From Aradus depressus (Eukaryota; Arthropoda; Insecta; Hemiptera; Aradidae), in contig OY759217.1 in the NCBI GenBank assembly GCA_963662175.1, positions 44,740,108 through 44,804,107 of the forward strand: DNA of 64,000 nt, read 5' to 3'. The translations under genes were made by a program, and so were the position numbers. The notes beneath the pieces were generated by a model, which searched no databases, was not told where the DNA came from, and worked only from the letters and a program-made list of their open reading frames with translations. Shown here piece after piece: positions 19,960 through 29,609 of the stretch (the stretch's first letter is position 1; each line of letters starts with the position of its first letter).

Positions 19960-22367
19960 AACGCATTCATAGAACCTGGTTTAGTGTATCGTAAAACCCT
20001 AGCCATCGTATATTATAGGTGCGCCTCTGTAATATACAGATAAACATTTGTATGTTCATATAAGATTTATTCTATTAAAATTTAATGAAAATTATTTTAT
20101 GCCATTATTATATCGTAGAAAAAAATTTGTCGTACTCAACCATTGCCCGCTCCAGATTGGTGTCCTTTCTCACCAGACCTGCAGTCGAAGTATAGTGGCA
20201 TTTTAAATAAATTATTATGTCTTTATGTATAACTATTGCTTATGAACATTAATTTTTGAATTAACTAGAATTATATAATGTTATATAAAATTATAACAAA
20301 TATTTTTGATGGTATGTTTTCGCAAATGAGACTAACTGATAGCTTATATGAAATAGGTACAGTCTGTTCACGTTACATCTTGATATGATAGGGTGAGGGG
20401 CAAGCCCGACTTCGAGGAAGGAGACAGCGGCTAGATTAAGTAAATTCCCCAGAGTTTAGCCAGGCGAGATTTCGCATTTTTGACAAATATTTGATCCCAG
20501 AAGAAAATTTGTGTGGATTAAAAAAGAGTATTCTTCAATTTACCAATTATATCATGAGATTGACATTACACGAGTAAATGAACACAGTAAAACTTCGGAA
20601 GTTGTCCATTTTGTCTGTAATCCTTGGATACAAAGGGATCCTATAATATGATATTATCATGTTATATTTGCCTCTCTTCGTGGCAGCTGCAGTGGCCAGC
20701 TTGCTGTAGAGTCACATAGAATTCTCAGGATGATACCTGCTGTGGGCAGAGAAGTTATTAAGGTGAATACGGGTAAGCACTTTCGGAGCAGGGGTTAAAA
20801 ACATTGAAAAAAATAATAAGCATTTTTAATTATTTGTTTTTGCACAGAATCGGCCTTTCCTTCTTGTTCAATTAGTTTACTTATATAGAATGGCATGTTT
20901 TTAAACTTATTTACTTAAACTTTTAATAAAGAGATACTCTTACAACAGTATCATACATACAGTATACGGTGCTATGTAGCCTATAAACGAAGTAGCTACT
21001 TCCACTTGAAACATTAGGAAAACATCATAAATTGTACACTAGGCAAGTTCATAAACTATCTCATACCTTTGTCTTAGTTTAGTGTGTAAATAGCTTCACA
21101 ACAGATATGACAACAATAAAACGTGTATAATACTATAAATCCCATAATTTCTACCTATGTAGTGTACTACATTTTGAAACATTATTGCTTGAAAACAAAT
21201 TTTTGCAAGGGTTTGTACTGTGCAACACTGAAGTTATTATTTTAGAACGATTAAGTTAGTTTTCTCATTTTTACTTTTAAATGTTTTATTTAAAAAATTG
21301 ATTCTAAGGTCTAAAAAGACTAGTATAATGCAGCTGACAAGGAATATTCTTACTATTTTCAATATACAGAGTCAAAGTTCAGCTCTTTCATTTTTCGTCC
21401 TGTCTTCAGATAATTCCTTGTCGGCCTATTAAGCCTATTCTTGCTTGAAAATATTATAGTGTAATTGAAAATTTAAAAAAAATATATATCAATATAGCCA
21501 ACTCTATTGGGTAGAATAATAATCTTTTTGTGTTTGTTTGGGTGACTTTTGGTTCAATTTTCGAACTTGCCTCTTGTAGACAGGGACTGTGACATTTCAT
21601 CCAGTAGGTTACAACAGTTAAACATTATTTTCATTGCTCGTTGTAGTGTGTGTCGTTATCATGTATTTGAGGCTGAAAAGGTAGTGGCTTTAAAAAATAT
21701 ACATATACAAATAATAATTTCTGTTCCTCTGAGATATAATGTCTTGAGTCCACATTTTATTGAAAATGTTTTTTCGTCTCAAATGCTTTTGGAAAGAATT
21801 TTTACTTTTTTATTGCTAGAAAATTATTTAATTATTGTAAATGATGTTAGCAATATAGTCTGATTATCTAACATTGACTCTCATTCGACAATAATTTAAA
21901 CTTTGTGGTTTTATTACTCAAGATAATGACTGATTTAGAAGTAAATGTCATATAAAAACTAAGAATTTTAATGCTCCTGAAGAATAATCCATTATTATTA
22001 TGTAAATAAAAGTACTAGTGAATAATAGACACTTAAACCTTTTAAATTATCGTCACGTTTCATATTGATATAATATCTTTTTGTGAATTTTCTTTTTAAT
22101 ATTTCATTTCAGTGGAGCTTTTTGTTATTTTTTTAAATTTATTGTAAAACACAACTTTTTGGAAAACATAATTTGGGTTGAAGTGAACGTAATTCAGTAC
22201 AATATCGGCAATTAGTTCTTAATAAAATGAACTAATAATAAATTAGTTTTGAACCTAGTTTATTATGAACTTAAGTTTAGACTATGTGGACTTGGATTCT
22301 AATTTCTGAGGTACAGATGACTGTCTAATCTTTGCGTGCAATTAAAATGTTTTTGTTGGTTGGTTAG
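19960..22367. other. spir intron, no gene seen
   Basis: AT-rich. A + strand frame over 21549-21863 starts in unique sequence and has no recognisable domain. A 76-bp block at 20687-20762 has AG and GT borders but is out of phase with spir (see rejected items). Confidence 0.45.
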
Positions 22368-22576
22368 CGTACGATCTGGCGACGCAATGCCCGGCTCGCC
22401 GCCCCTCGGTTCGCCGGCACACTGTGGTGGTGTGCGAGGGTCGAGGCAGCCTCAGCGTGCCCCAGTCCCGGCCAGAGTCTCGCCAGACGGACATCTCTCC
22501 CTCCGAGTCTCTCTCCTGCACCCTTCCAGAGATGACTTGGTCCAGGACCTCCCTCCAGGATGATCTCCTCAAATCG
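22368..22576 (+). CDS. spir: Spire, linker exon before the Spir-box
   Basis: Acceptor TTGGTTAG, donor TCG|GTGAGT. With the one base carried over from 14801 the exon gives 70 uninterrupted codons and ends in phase 0. It encodes a Ser/Arg/Pro-rich stretch with RRHTVVVCEGR near residue 16 and ends in TSLQDDLLKS. It is far more GC-rich than the intron around it, as are the other spir exons. In Spire this linker lies between the WH2 actin-binding cluster and the Spir-box. The call rests mainly on phase, composition and order. Confidence 0.85.
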
Positions 22577-22911
22577 GTGAGTCCCTCCAATCCTCCAGTC
22601 ATTTATAGGAATTGTTGAGAAAAACTAGATTTGTAAAACACACAAGGGTTCCGTGGATGAAGATTCTCATAAGTTGGTGTACAGTTCGGAAGGTATGAGA
22701 ACATTCACAGATCTAACAGAAGTAGACAGACTAACACAATTTCTCCCTCTTCAATCAACTATTAATATTCCAAAGTTTCCCTATCAGGCAATACCTTGAT
22801 TTTTTCATATTTTTACCAGCAAACCGTCTCTTGCCCTAGCATAAAGTTCATGCTTGGTTGCAAACCAGTAAAGTGTTGCCCTTTTTAGATTTTTAAATTA
22901 TTTTAAGTGAT

Positions 22912-23056
22912 ACTTCACTATATATTCTCAAATACTCAACTAGTTTCACCGTGTTAAGGCATTATCAGGAGTCACTTACAAACTGTTTGTAAGTGACTCT
23001 TGATAATGCCTTAACACGGCGAAACTAGTTGAGTATTTGAGAATATATAGTGAAGT
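22912..23056. repeat. Near-perfect palindrome, arms ~70 bp
   Basis: ACTTCACTATATATTCTC at 22912 is mirrored by GAGAATATATAGTGAAGT ending at 23056. The centre is CACTTACAAAC/TGTTTGTAAGTG with almost no loop. Only about two mismatches were seen between the arms. The right arm carries TGATAATGCC...GGCGAAAC, related to the Penelope-type hairpin seen elsewhere, so this may be two Penelope-like ends joined head to head. Confidence 0.85.
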
Positions 23057-23231
23057 TTGACAAAGAAATTGTGTATTTTAATTATCTATTCCTAGAATGG
23101 AGCTTCACAAAGTAAATCTGGAAATCATAAATTATAAATTATTTTAAGTGTAATTGCCTTCAAGATTCAAGGGAGAGGAAGCAGAGAGACAACAGATTTT
23201 TTTTTAGCCGCCATATTAAATATAAAATTTT

Positions 23232-23385
23232 GAAATATATACATTTGATACCTACTCCTGCAATATGTATATAATATTTCATATGACATCCTATTCGGTT
23301 ATCTCACAAAATGTTTATTTCTTTTGCAACCCTAAAATTTTCCCCCCTGAAGTAGGAAAATTTCTGTGGTGTCTTTTATAAGTTT
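23232..23385 (+). repeat. 154-bp direct repeat, copy 1
   Basis: From GAAATATATACATTTGATAC to TTTATAAGTTT. The same 154 bp recurs at 24077-24230 with about three changes. It is intronic in spir and carries no reading frame. Confidence 0.9.
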
Positions 23386-24076
23386 CCTTGGCGTTTGATC
23401 CCATTTCTAAATATTAAAAGCAAAAAAAAAAAACTTTCAAGCTACAATAGTTTGGTCCTTAGAGATGTACAGATAGCTGGAGAAAAACAGCGCCCTCTAT
23501 AGGATCTGTTCTTTATTTTTGTTCTTCAACCTAAGGAATCCTTAAAATTGCCTTCCAATCTTACCGCTTGGAGTGACAACAGCTGTAAGAATATTAAGAG
23601 ATGGACTCGAGGTTTATTCATGATATGTAAACATTGTCGGGCATAATAAAGATTCTTGTGCATGTGGTGAAATCAATGTTCGAGACAAAACATCATCCCA
23701 GATCTTCGTGAAAATTGTTGTATTCAATAGGATATTCTAAACAATTAAACCACAACCACTCGTCAACTAATTGTAATTAAAGCCTTGCCAAGGGTGTGTG
23801 TGGTAAGAGGCTAAACTAGAGTCATGTAACTAACTAATATATGAACAGTTTTGATCACGTAAATTATATGCAGCTCTAGAGGTACTTTCTGTGGACAGAG
23901 CATAAAATATGTTAATGTCGTAATTAGAATCATAAAAGGTGAATGTACATTTAAGAATTCACGAAATAGTCACTTTATGGTCGGCACAACTGACGGAATA
24001 AACACCTTCGTGAATAGGAATAGAAATATAAAAACTGAAGTATTTTTGTCTTATCGGCCTGTCGTCACACAATTTC

Positions 24077-24230
24077 GAAATATATACATTTGATACCTAC
24101 TCCTGCAATATGTATATAATATTTCATATGACATCCTATTCGGTTATCTCACAAAATGTTTATTTCTTTTGCAACCCTAAAATTTTCCCCCCTGAAGTAG
24201 GAAAATTTCTGGGGTGTCCTTTATAAGTTT
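24077..24230 (+). repeat. 154-bp direct repeat, copy 2
   Basis: Same sequence as 23232-23385 (for example TATTCGGTTATCTCACAAAA, CCCCCCTGAAGTAGGAAAAT), about 845 bp downstream. High identity suggests a recent duplication or two young insertions of one repeat. Confidence 0.9.
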
Positions 24231-24569
24231 TTTTAAATAACATAATTTTCCGAATTTCCTGTTATTTATCACAACGTTCAGATGGTCACACGACGTATGC
24301 ATACTTTTCGGGCGTCTGGATACTGCTCGATTCTACGTGGGTATAGCTTGACTACCTAGATGTCCCAGATATATTGGGTCACGGAAATTTTAACTTCAAA
24401 CTCTTCTTGTTTAAGACGAAAAACAAACTGCGAGGGCATGAAGTCCTCAAATGTCCGTTGTATGTAATCGATAAAAACTGCGATATATTTTAGTGCATTA
24501 TGCAATAGATCAAATTCTTTTCTTATTTTTTTTTCAATTTTATTTTAATCCCCATTTGTCTTTCTAAAG

Positions 24570-24614
24570 CAAATTCCTGAACTACCTGGAGAGGTCATGG
24601 TAGAATCTCTGGAG
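24570..24614 (+). CDS. spir: Spire, 45-bp micro-exon
   Basis: TTTGTCTTTCTAAAG precedes and GTAAAAG follows. The 15 codons (QIPELPGEVMVESLE) begin and end in phase 0, exactly what is needed between the exon ending at 22576 and the one starting at 25569. Without it the flanking exons still join in frame, so it may be an optional (cassette) exon. The short length leaves room for chance; splice signals, composition and phase all agree. Confidence 0.65.
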
Positions 24615-25152
24615 GTAAAAGATAAGTTTTGCTTTGGCTAAATGCACTAAATATGCGGCTTCAATATATAATTTGCTATAATTTTTTTTGGCATCGTTAT
24701 TGTGAAATAAGCTTTCCATTTAAATTGTTGTATTGCGATTGAAAGAAGCTTAGGCAACTTTTATGTATAAATTTATGTTTTTTTTTAAAAAATATTATTA
24801 ATTGTGTTTTGTTTAAAATGTGACTCTGAATTGAAGAATTTTCAATTAATAATGTTCGCTTTCGTACGAATTTCTCAACTTGCTATTTTCCGCCGTTATT
24901 TTGTAGAGTATGTACTTGAACTATATCCAATGCAGCTCTGTAAGACGGAATACAAAGTTGATTAATAATGGTCTGTGTTTTTCAAACTTATATTGTGAAG
25001 AATGCATTAGCTCCTTACAGCTTAGAATTAGTAAATTTATTATGATAATTCAATTAATAGTTGAAAGTTGAATTCGGTATGACACACTAATTTCAGTTTT
25101 TTTTTTTGCGGTGCTCAGTGTATAAGTGGTCTAAGTAATTATCTATTCAAAT

Positions 25153-25386
25153 ATATGTGATGTGGCCATTACAGAACATTCTTATACCAGATCACTCTCT
25201 CGCTCTCTCTCTCCCCCATCTCAAAATGACTTCGTACTGGCATTACTGGGTATAAGAATGTCTACTCTCAATATAATGCTGTTCAAAGAGACAAAATGAA
25301 ATGATTTTGAGAAGGGGGAAGAGAAGAGAGAATGATCTGAAAGCGTGGTTGGTGTAAAAAAGTCCTGTAATGGCCACATCACATAT
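25153..25386. mobile_element. Fold-back MITE, copy 1
   Basis: Left arm ATATGTGATGTGGCCATTAC then CATTCTTATACCAGATCACT; the right arm is its inverse, ending AATGGCCACATCACATAT. The arms continue inward through CTCTCTC/GAGAGAG and CCCCATCTCAAAAT/ATTTTGAGAAGGGG blocks, so nearly the whole element can fold on itself. Three relatives lie at 51710, 58655 and 60994. It lies in the intron just upstream of the Spir-box exon. Confidence 0.85.
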
Positions 25387-25568
25387 TTTGTTGTTTGTTG
25401 TTATTCATACTTATATTACTTACAACAAATACAACACAAAGAGTAGACAGATATTAGGTTTCTTACTTCTTTTGGAAATCAAATTTCTGTCCACTGTTTG
25501 TATTGTTGTCTATTATATGTTGTTATATTATGTCTTGTAATGTTTATATCATATATGTTGTGCTTCAG

Positions 25569-25700
25569 AAACAGTGGCAAGAAGAGTGCCTCTCCCTCAC
25601 TCTGGAAGAGATAGTCCATATAAGAAGTGTCCTGACCAAGGCAGAACTGGAGAGTCTTCCGGTGGAGGGGCGAGTCAAAGAGGACGCCGAGAAGAGAAAG
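25569..25700 (+). CDS. spir: Spire, Spir-box exon
   Basis: Acceptor GTGCTTCAG, donor AAAG|GTACAC; 44 codons, phase 0 to 0. It reads [20 protein letters not shown] and continues [22 protein letters not shown]. This is the Spir-box, a Spire hallmark resembling rabphilin-type Rab-binding helices, placed directly before the zinc finger. In known Spire proteins this module, with the following zinc finger, targets the protein to vesicle membranes so that it nucleates actin there together with formins such as Cappuccino. Confidence 0.97.
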
Positions 25701-25769
25701 GTACACTTATTATTATTAATTTTTACTTTCTTTCAACTTTAGTGTAATAAAGCATTGTAATCCAAGGTA

Positions 25770-25986
25770 GTTTTCAGTGGATTTTCACGTTTCAAGGTCT
25801 CCTGAACACATTTTTATAATTTTCGCGATGATGTCTGTCAGTGCTAGTCTGTGTGAACGTGGTTGGAAGTTTGTGAGCGCTCTAACGCAAAAATGATTGT
25901 AACAATGAACTTGACGTTGTAGAGAAGACTGAAAAGGACATTTCATGTGGAATACGATATTTTCGAAAGCTGTCCGGATTACCATA
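25770..25986 (+). repeat. Dispersed repeat related to 57450-57890
   Basis: Shares GGATTTTCACRTTTCAAGGT then CYCCTGAA, and more loosely TTTTCGC and AACGATTGTA-like words, with the longer copy at 57450. It is intronic in spir, and its right end abuts the Tc1-like MITE. Confidence 0.45.
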
Positions 25987-25988
25987 TA

Positions 25989-26538
25989 CACTACCAGTCA
26001 AAAGTATTTGCCCACCTTTATTTCATTTTTACAATATGAATGGAAGAAAATTTCAGCAGAAAAATTGGAGAAACTTATTAAAAGAATGCCTAGAATATGT
26101 ATAGGTTAGGTTAGGTTTTATTATTCATGCCCGGGCTTTAACTACGAGGTCGTATCGCCTACTACCAGAGCGCTCTTTCGTCACTCTGGTGGACATGAGC
26201 CCGACTCTACTATGGGAGTCCTAAATTTTTATTCATCTAGGATAGGGGTCTTTAACGAGTACCTGACATAGTGCAGGCTCGGGACCATCGCTTAACATCC
26301 CATCCGAAGGACGGCGTGCTTAAGTTTTAGAATATGTAGAGCTGTAACAGCTGCCAAAGGTTGCCATATCAACAAATAAGCTGTTTAAGTTTTAAATTGT
26401 TTTTTTTATTTTCATTTCTGCTTAAATTATATCAACATCTTATTATTATTAATATTTATTTTTTTAATTTTGTTTTAACAGTTGAAATAAGTATTTTTTT
26501 AGAAAATAAAGGTGCGCAAATACTTTTGACTGGTAGTA
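25989..26538. mobile_element. Tc1/mariner-like MITE carrying a SINE
   Basis: Left end CACTACCAGTCAAAAGTATT then TGCCCACCTTTAT; the right end is the inverse (AAATAAAGGTGCGCAAATAC then TTTTGACTGGTAGTA). Both ends are flanked by TA (25987-25988, 26539-26540), the Tc1/mariner target. The ends resemble Tc1-type repeats that start 'CAGT/CACTACC..CAAAAG'. No transposase is present. A 5'-truncated SINE with its own target duplication sits inside, so it arrived later. Confidence 0.8.
26102..26327 (-). mobile_element. SINE with telomere-like tail, 5'-truncated, 11-bp target duplication
   Basis: Read on the - strand the copy ends (CCTAA)n, seen on + as AGGTTAGGTTAGGTTTTAT at the left edge. It runs from GCCCGGGCTTTAACTACGAG to GAAGGACGGCGTGCTTAAG and lacks the tRNA head. 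TAGAATATGTA flanks it at 26091-26101 and 26328-26338. Confidence 0.9.
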
Positions 26539-27034
26539 TACATGTCGAAAACCGTCTTAAAATGATACCTCAAAACCAATTTTTTTTTAGACGTTTACTT
26601 AATTACGAAAAAACTGTTACTCTTATTGAAATATTGGTCCTTACCAAAAATGTTCATTATTAAATTTCCAAGCGTCACTATGCGAGATAGGACCAAATTC
26701 ACAGCGCCCCAAAAAATGTACAATAAATATCCATAGTAATGTTTAAATTGTTACGCATAGTAATGAATTTTAAGTTTATTTTTATTATTGGTTTTTATTA
26801 AAAAGTATTAATAATGAAGCAAAATAAATGTTCAGTTCCCGATCTATCTCTTAGTTTTGGAGTCCTGTTTCCTCCAAGTCTCAGTTCATTCTCTTAGTGT
26901 AAATACTGGGCAGTATTTTTATTTTTATAGTTAATGAACTGTGCAGCATAAAATTTGCACAACTTTCTTTTCCCCACATATTATATAATTTTTGTTAGTT
27001 TTTATTTCAAAATTAAAAAATGTTATATTATATA

Positions 27035-27768
27035 TGAAGGGCTTAGTTTCAAAACCGGCTAAGTCCACTTTTGTAAATTTTGAGAAAACAACAAATCACT
27101 CTCCAGGTGCATGAATATTCAAAAAAATAGAAAACACTATATTTGGCGTATTGCTGGTGGAAATAACTTTTAATTTCTGTAGTTCGGCTACTTTTTGTAA
27201 GTGAATACACTCAGAAAACGAAAAAAAATGTTTGGACATAGCCGGTTTTGAAACTAAGCAAGTTGACTTAGCCGGTTTTGAAAATAAACAATTTGGACTT
27301 AGCACTTTCCAGAATAAATAAGTGGACCTAGCCCGGGTTTGAAAATAAAATACGAATTTATTCAATTTTGTGGAAAAAAAGTATTTTTGTTTGCTTATAA
27401 TTATCGATATTACATCGATATTTCAGTTGTATCGTCTATTTAAATAATGCGAAATCCTTAAAGTCATGGTATAATGGGTTAGATTTACCTTATTAGATTC
27501 AATAATTTTCATCATAATATGTGGACTTCATTTTAGAAATTAATTCTTGGACTTAGCCGATTTTGAAAATAAAAACATAGGACTTAGCTGGTTTTGAAAA
27601 TCAATTTTTTTAAAAATACATTTTTTATTAATGTTCGTTAAGAAAACATTTTTTTTTTTCGACTCTCTTTGTTACGAAAAGTTGGGAAATATCGCAAAAA
27701 ACATTTTCCTTAAATATCTCCAATTTTTATTTTTTTGGACTTTGCCGGTTTTGAAACTAAGCCCTTCA
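27035..27768. mobile_element. MITE with array of GGACTTAGCCGGTTTTGAAA motifs
   Basis: Left end TGAAGGGCTTAGTTTCAAAA then CCGGCTAAGTCC; right end, inverse, GGACTTTGCCGGTTTTGAAA then CTAAGCCCTTCA. Six more direct copies of the ~25-bp motif GGACTTAGCCGGTTTTGAAA then ATAAA stand inside at about 27234, 27263, 27295, 27323, 27549 and 27580. There is no transposase. It ends 77 bp before the zinc-finger exon of spir. The superfamily is not clear from the ends. Confidence 0.8.
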
Positions 27769-27845
27769 ATTATTAAATTCTATATTATGTACATATATTT
27801 ATATATTTTATTTCTTGATTTGTGTTATCTTTGCAATACTTTCAG

Positions 27846-27947
27846 GTTTGTTTCCTCTGCATGAAGACGAGATTTGGTATATTTGGACCCTGGGGACAAA
27901 TATGTAAATTGTGTAAAAGGACCGTTTGTGCCAAATGTCATTCTAAG
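27846..27947 (+). CDS. spir: Spire, FYVE-like zinc-finger exon
   Basis: Acceptor ACTTTCAG, donor AAG|GTAATT; 34 codons, phase 0 to 0. It encodes three CxxC pairs: CFLC (residues 2-5), CKLC (19-22) and CAKC (28-31), with RFGIFGPWG between the first two. This is the core of the modified FYVE zinc finger of Spire; the last CxxC pair is in the final exon. In known Spire proteins the finger binds membranes without strong lipid selectivity. Confidence 0.97.
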
Positions 27948-28001
27948 GTAATTAGACTTAATTATCAAGTTTGTGTTTGTTAGTTTTATAAATGTTTTAC
28001 A

Positions 28002-28355
28002 GAGGGCGCCGGTAGCTCAGTGGTATGCGTGCTTGTCTTCTGAGCTCAAGTATGTGGGTTCGTAACCCGACCGAGGCCCTTAATTTATTTTATCTGGGAG
28101 GTAAAATAAACTTAAGCACGCCGTCCTTCGGATGGGACGTTAAGCGATGGTCCCGAGCCTGTACGATGTCAGGTACTCGTTAAAGACCGCTAACCTAGAT
28201 GAATAAAAAAATTTAGGGTAGGCAAAATTTAGGACTCCCAGAGTAGAGTCGGGCTCATGTCCACCAGAGTGACGAAAGAGCGCTCTGGTAGTAGGCGATA
28301 TGACCTCGTTGTTAAAGCCCGGGCATGAGTCATAAAACCTAACCTAACCTAACCT
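28002..28355 (+). mobile_element. Full-length SINE with (CCTAA)n tail, 12-bp target duplication
   Basis: The reference copy for this window. Head AGGGCGCCGGTAGCTCAGTGG region with A box TAGCTCAGTGG (28013-28023) and B box GGTTCGTAACC (28057-28067); body GATGGGACGTTAAGCGATGG; 3' region GCCCGGGCATGAGTCATAAA, then a tail of about four CCTAA units. AAATGTTTTACA flanks it at 27990-28001 and 28356-28367. It lies 54 bp downstream of the zinc-finger exon in the same orientation as spir. Confidence 0.95.
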
Positions 28356-28599
28356 AAATGTTTTACAAATACATTTTCATTTATTAAGTTGTTAACTTTT
28401 ACAAAGCTGTGAATTTCACTTGAAAGTTCATAAATAAATTAAACATGATGTATGTCTTGAACTCGAGTTTCTTTTTTCAACTTTCAGTTTCTACTAGTTT
28501 TTGAATCCTACTTTATGAAATTAACGAATAAGAAACTTAAAATATGTTTAAAAAAAATTATAAATATACATTCCCCTGAAGTAACTGTTAGTTGGTTAT

Positions 28600-28911
28600 A
28601 GTGACTGACGTCCGGGCTTTAACTACGAGGTCATACCGCCTACTACCAGAGCGGTGGACACGAGCCCGACTCTACTCTGGGAGCCCTAAATTTTTTTTAT
28701 CCAGGTTTAGTTACCTAGGATAGAGATCTTTAACAGGCTCAGGACCATCCTTTAATGTCCCATCCGAAAGACGGCGTGCTCAAAGTTTTGTTACCTCCCA
28801 GATAAAAATTCAAGAGCCTCGGCCGGGTACCTCTGAGCTACCGGCGCCTTCTGGAGTAGCTGTCAGTTCCTCTGAGCTACCGGCTCCTTCTGGAGTAGCT
28901 GTAAATTCTCT
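28600..28911 (-). mobile_element. SINE, - strand, with duplicated head segment
   Basis: 3' end in reverse at the left (GTCCGGGCTTTAACTACGAG), body GAAAGACGGCGTGCTCAAAG, and at the right the head region (CCTCTGAGCTACCGGCGCCT) present twice in tandem (about 28831 and 28871, period ~40 bp, GGCGCCTT and GGCTCCTT variants). The duplicated piece includes the A box, so two promoter halves lie side by side. Confidence 0.75.
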
Positions 28912-29067
28912 TTATTGACAGATAGTGTTATACTCTGTACGATCAAATTATGTACAAAATATGATGTCACTTTTTAAAAGGTTAACTTCAGAATCTATAG
29001 ATATATTGGGTGCGTTGGTGTACACCTAGGGACCTAAGCATCCAATGATCTTATCTATTCCCTGTTA

Positions 29068-29250
29068 GCTCTACTGTTGGGTTCTAAATGTTCCCTATCC
29101 GAACAGGCTCGGGACAGCCATTTAGCGTCATCTTCGAAGGACGACGTGCTCAAGGTTTTGTTACTTCCGAGATAAAAACACCTAAAGGCCTCAGTCGTTG
29201 AACCCGCGACCTTGAGCTCAGTAGGCTCCTTCTGAGCTACTTGCGTCCTC
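29068..29250 (-). mobile_element. SINE fragment, - strand
   Basis: GAACAGGCTCGGGACAGCCA, GAAGGACGACGTGCTCAAGG and the B-box area TTGAACCCGCGACCTTGAGC, ending TTCTGAGCTACTTGCGTCC. The 3' third is missing or highly diverged. Confidence 0.7.
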
Positions 29251-29446
29251 TCAGAACCTCTTAGTTACAACCTTTTATGGGTTGTGAGACACTTATCCAG
29301 AACAGACGCTCCTCTTTTTCTATCACCATCCGAAGTAAAAATTTCGACATTTTCTAACGACAATGTCTCAGAGGCGGTTAAACCCTATCCATATTACCTC
29401 TCACTCTGTAATGAGGAATTTTTGGAGGTTGTTGTGAGCGTGCTGT

Positions 29447-29526
29447 ATTTAATAAAAGACACAGAGCTGTTGTCCACTTCACGAGTAAACTCATGAGTGG
29501 ACAACAGCTCGGTGTCTTTTATTAAA
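29447..29526. repeat. Inverted repeat, 32-bp arms
   Basis: ATTTAATAAAAGACACAGAG then CTGTTGTCCACT at 29447-29478 pairs with AGTGGACAACAGCTCGGTGT then CTTTTATTAAAT at 29495-29526. There is one mismatch and a 16-bp loop. TCTCACTCTGTA lies on both outer sides (about 29399 and 29526), so a slightly longer unit may have been duplicated. Origin unknown. Confidence 0.9.
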
Positions 29527-29609
29527 TCTCACTCTGTACTCCTTTGAGCGAGCTTGATATTACCTGAACTTTACATTAATATAAATAAATTCAGAGAATA
29601 TCTCATAAA

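Noticed and set aside
20687..20762. 76-bp exon-like block with AG and GT borders in the spir intron
   Set aside because: Its length is not a multiple of three and the frame required by the exon ending at 14801 has a stop. The flanking exons at 14708 and 22368 join in phase without it.
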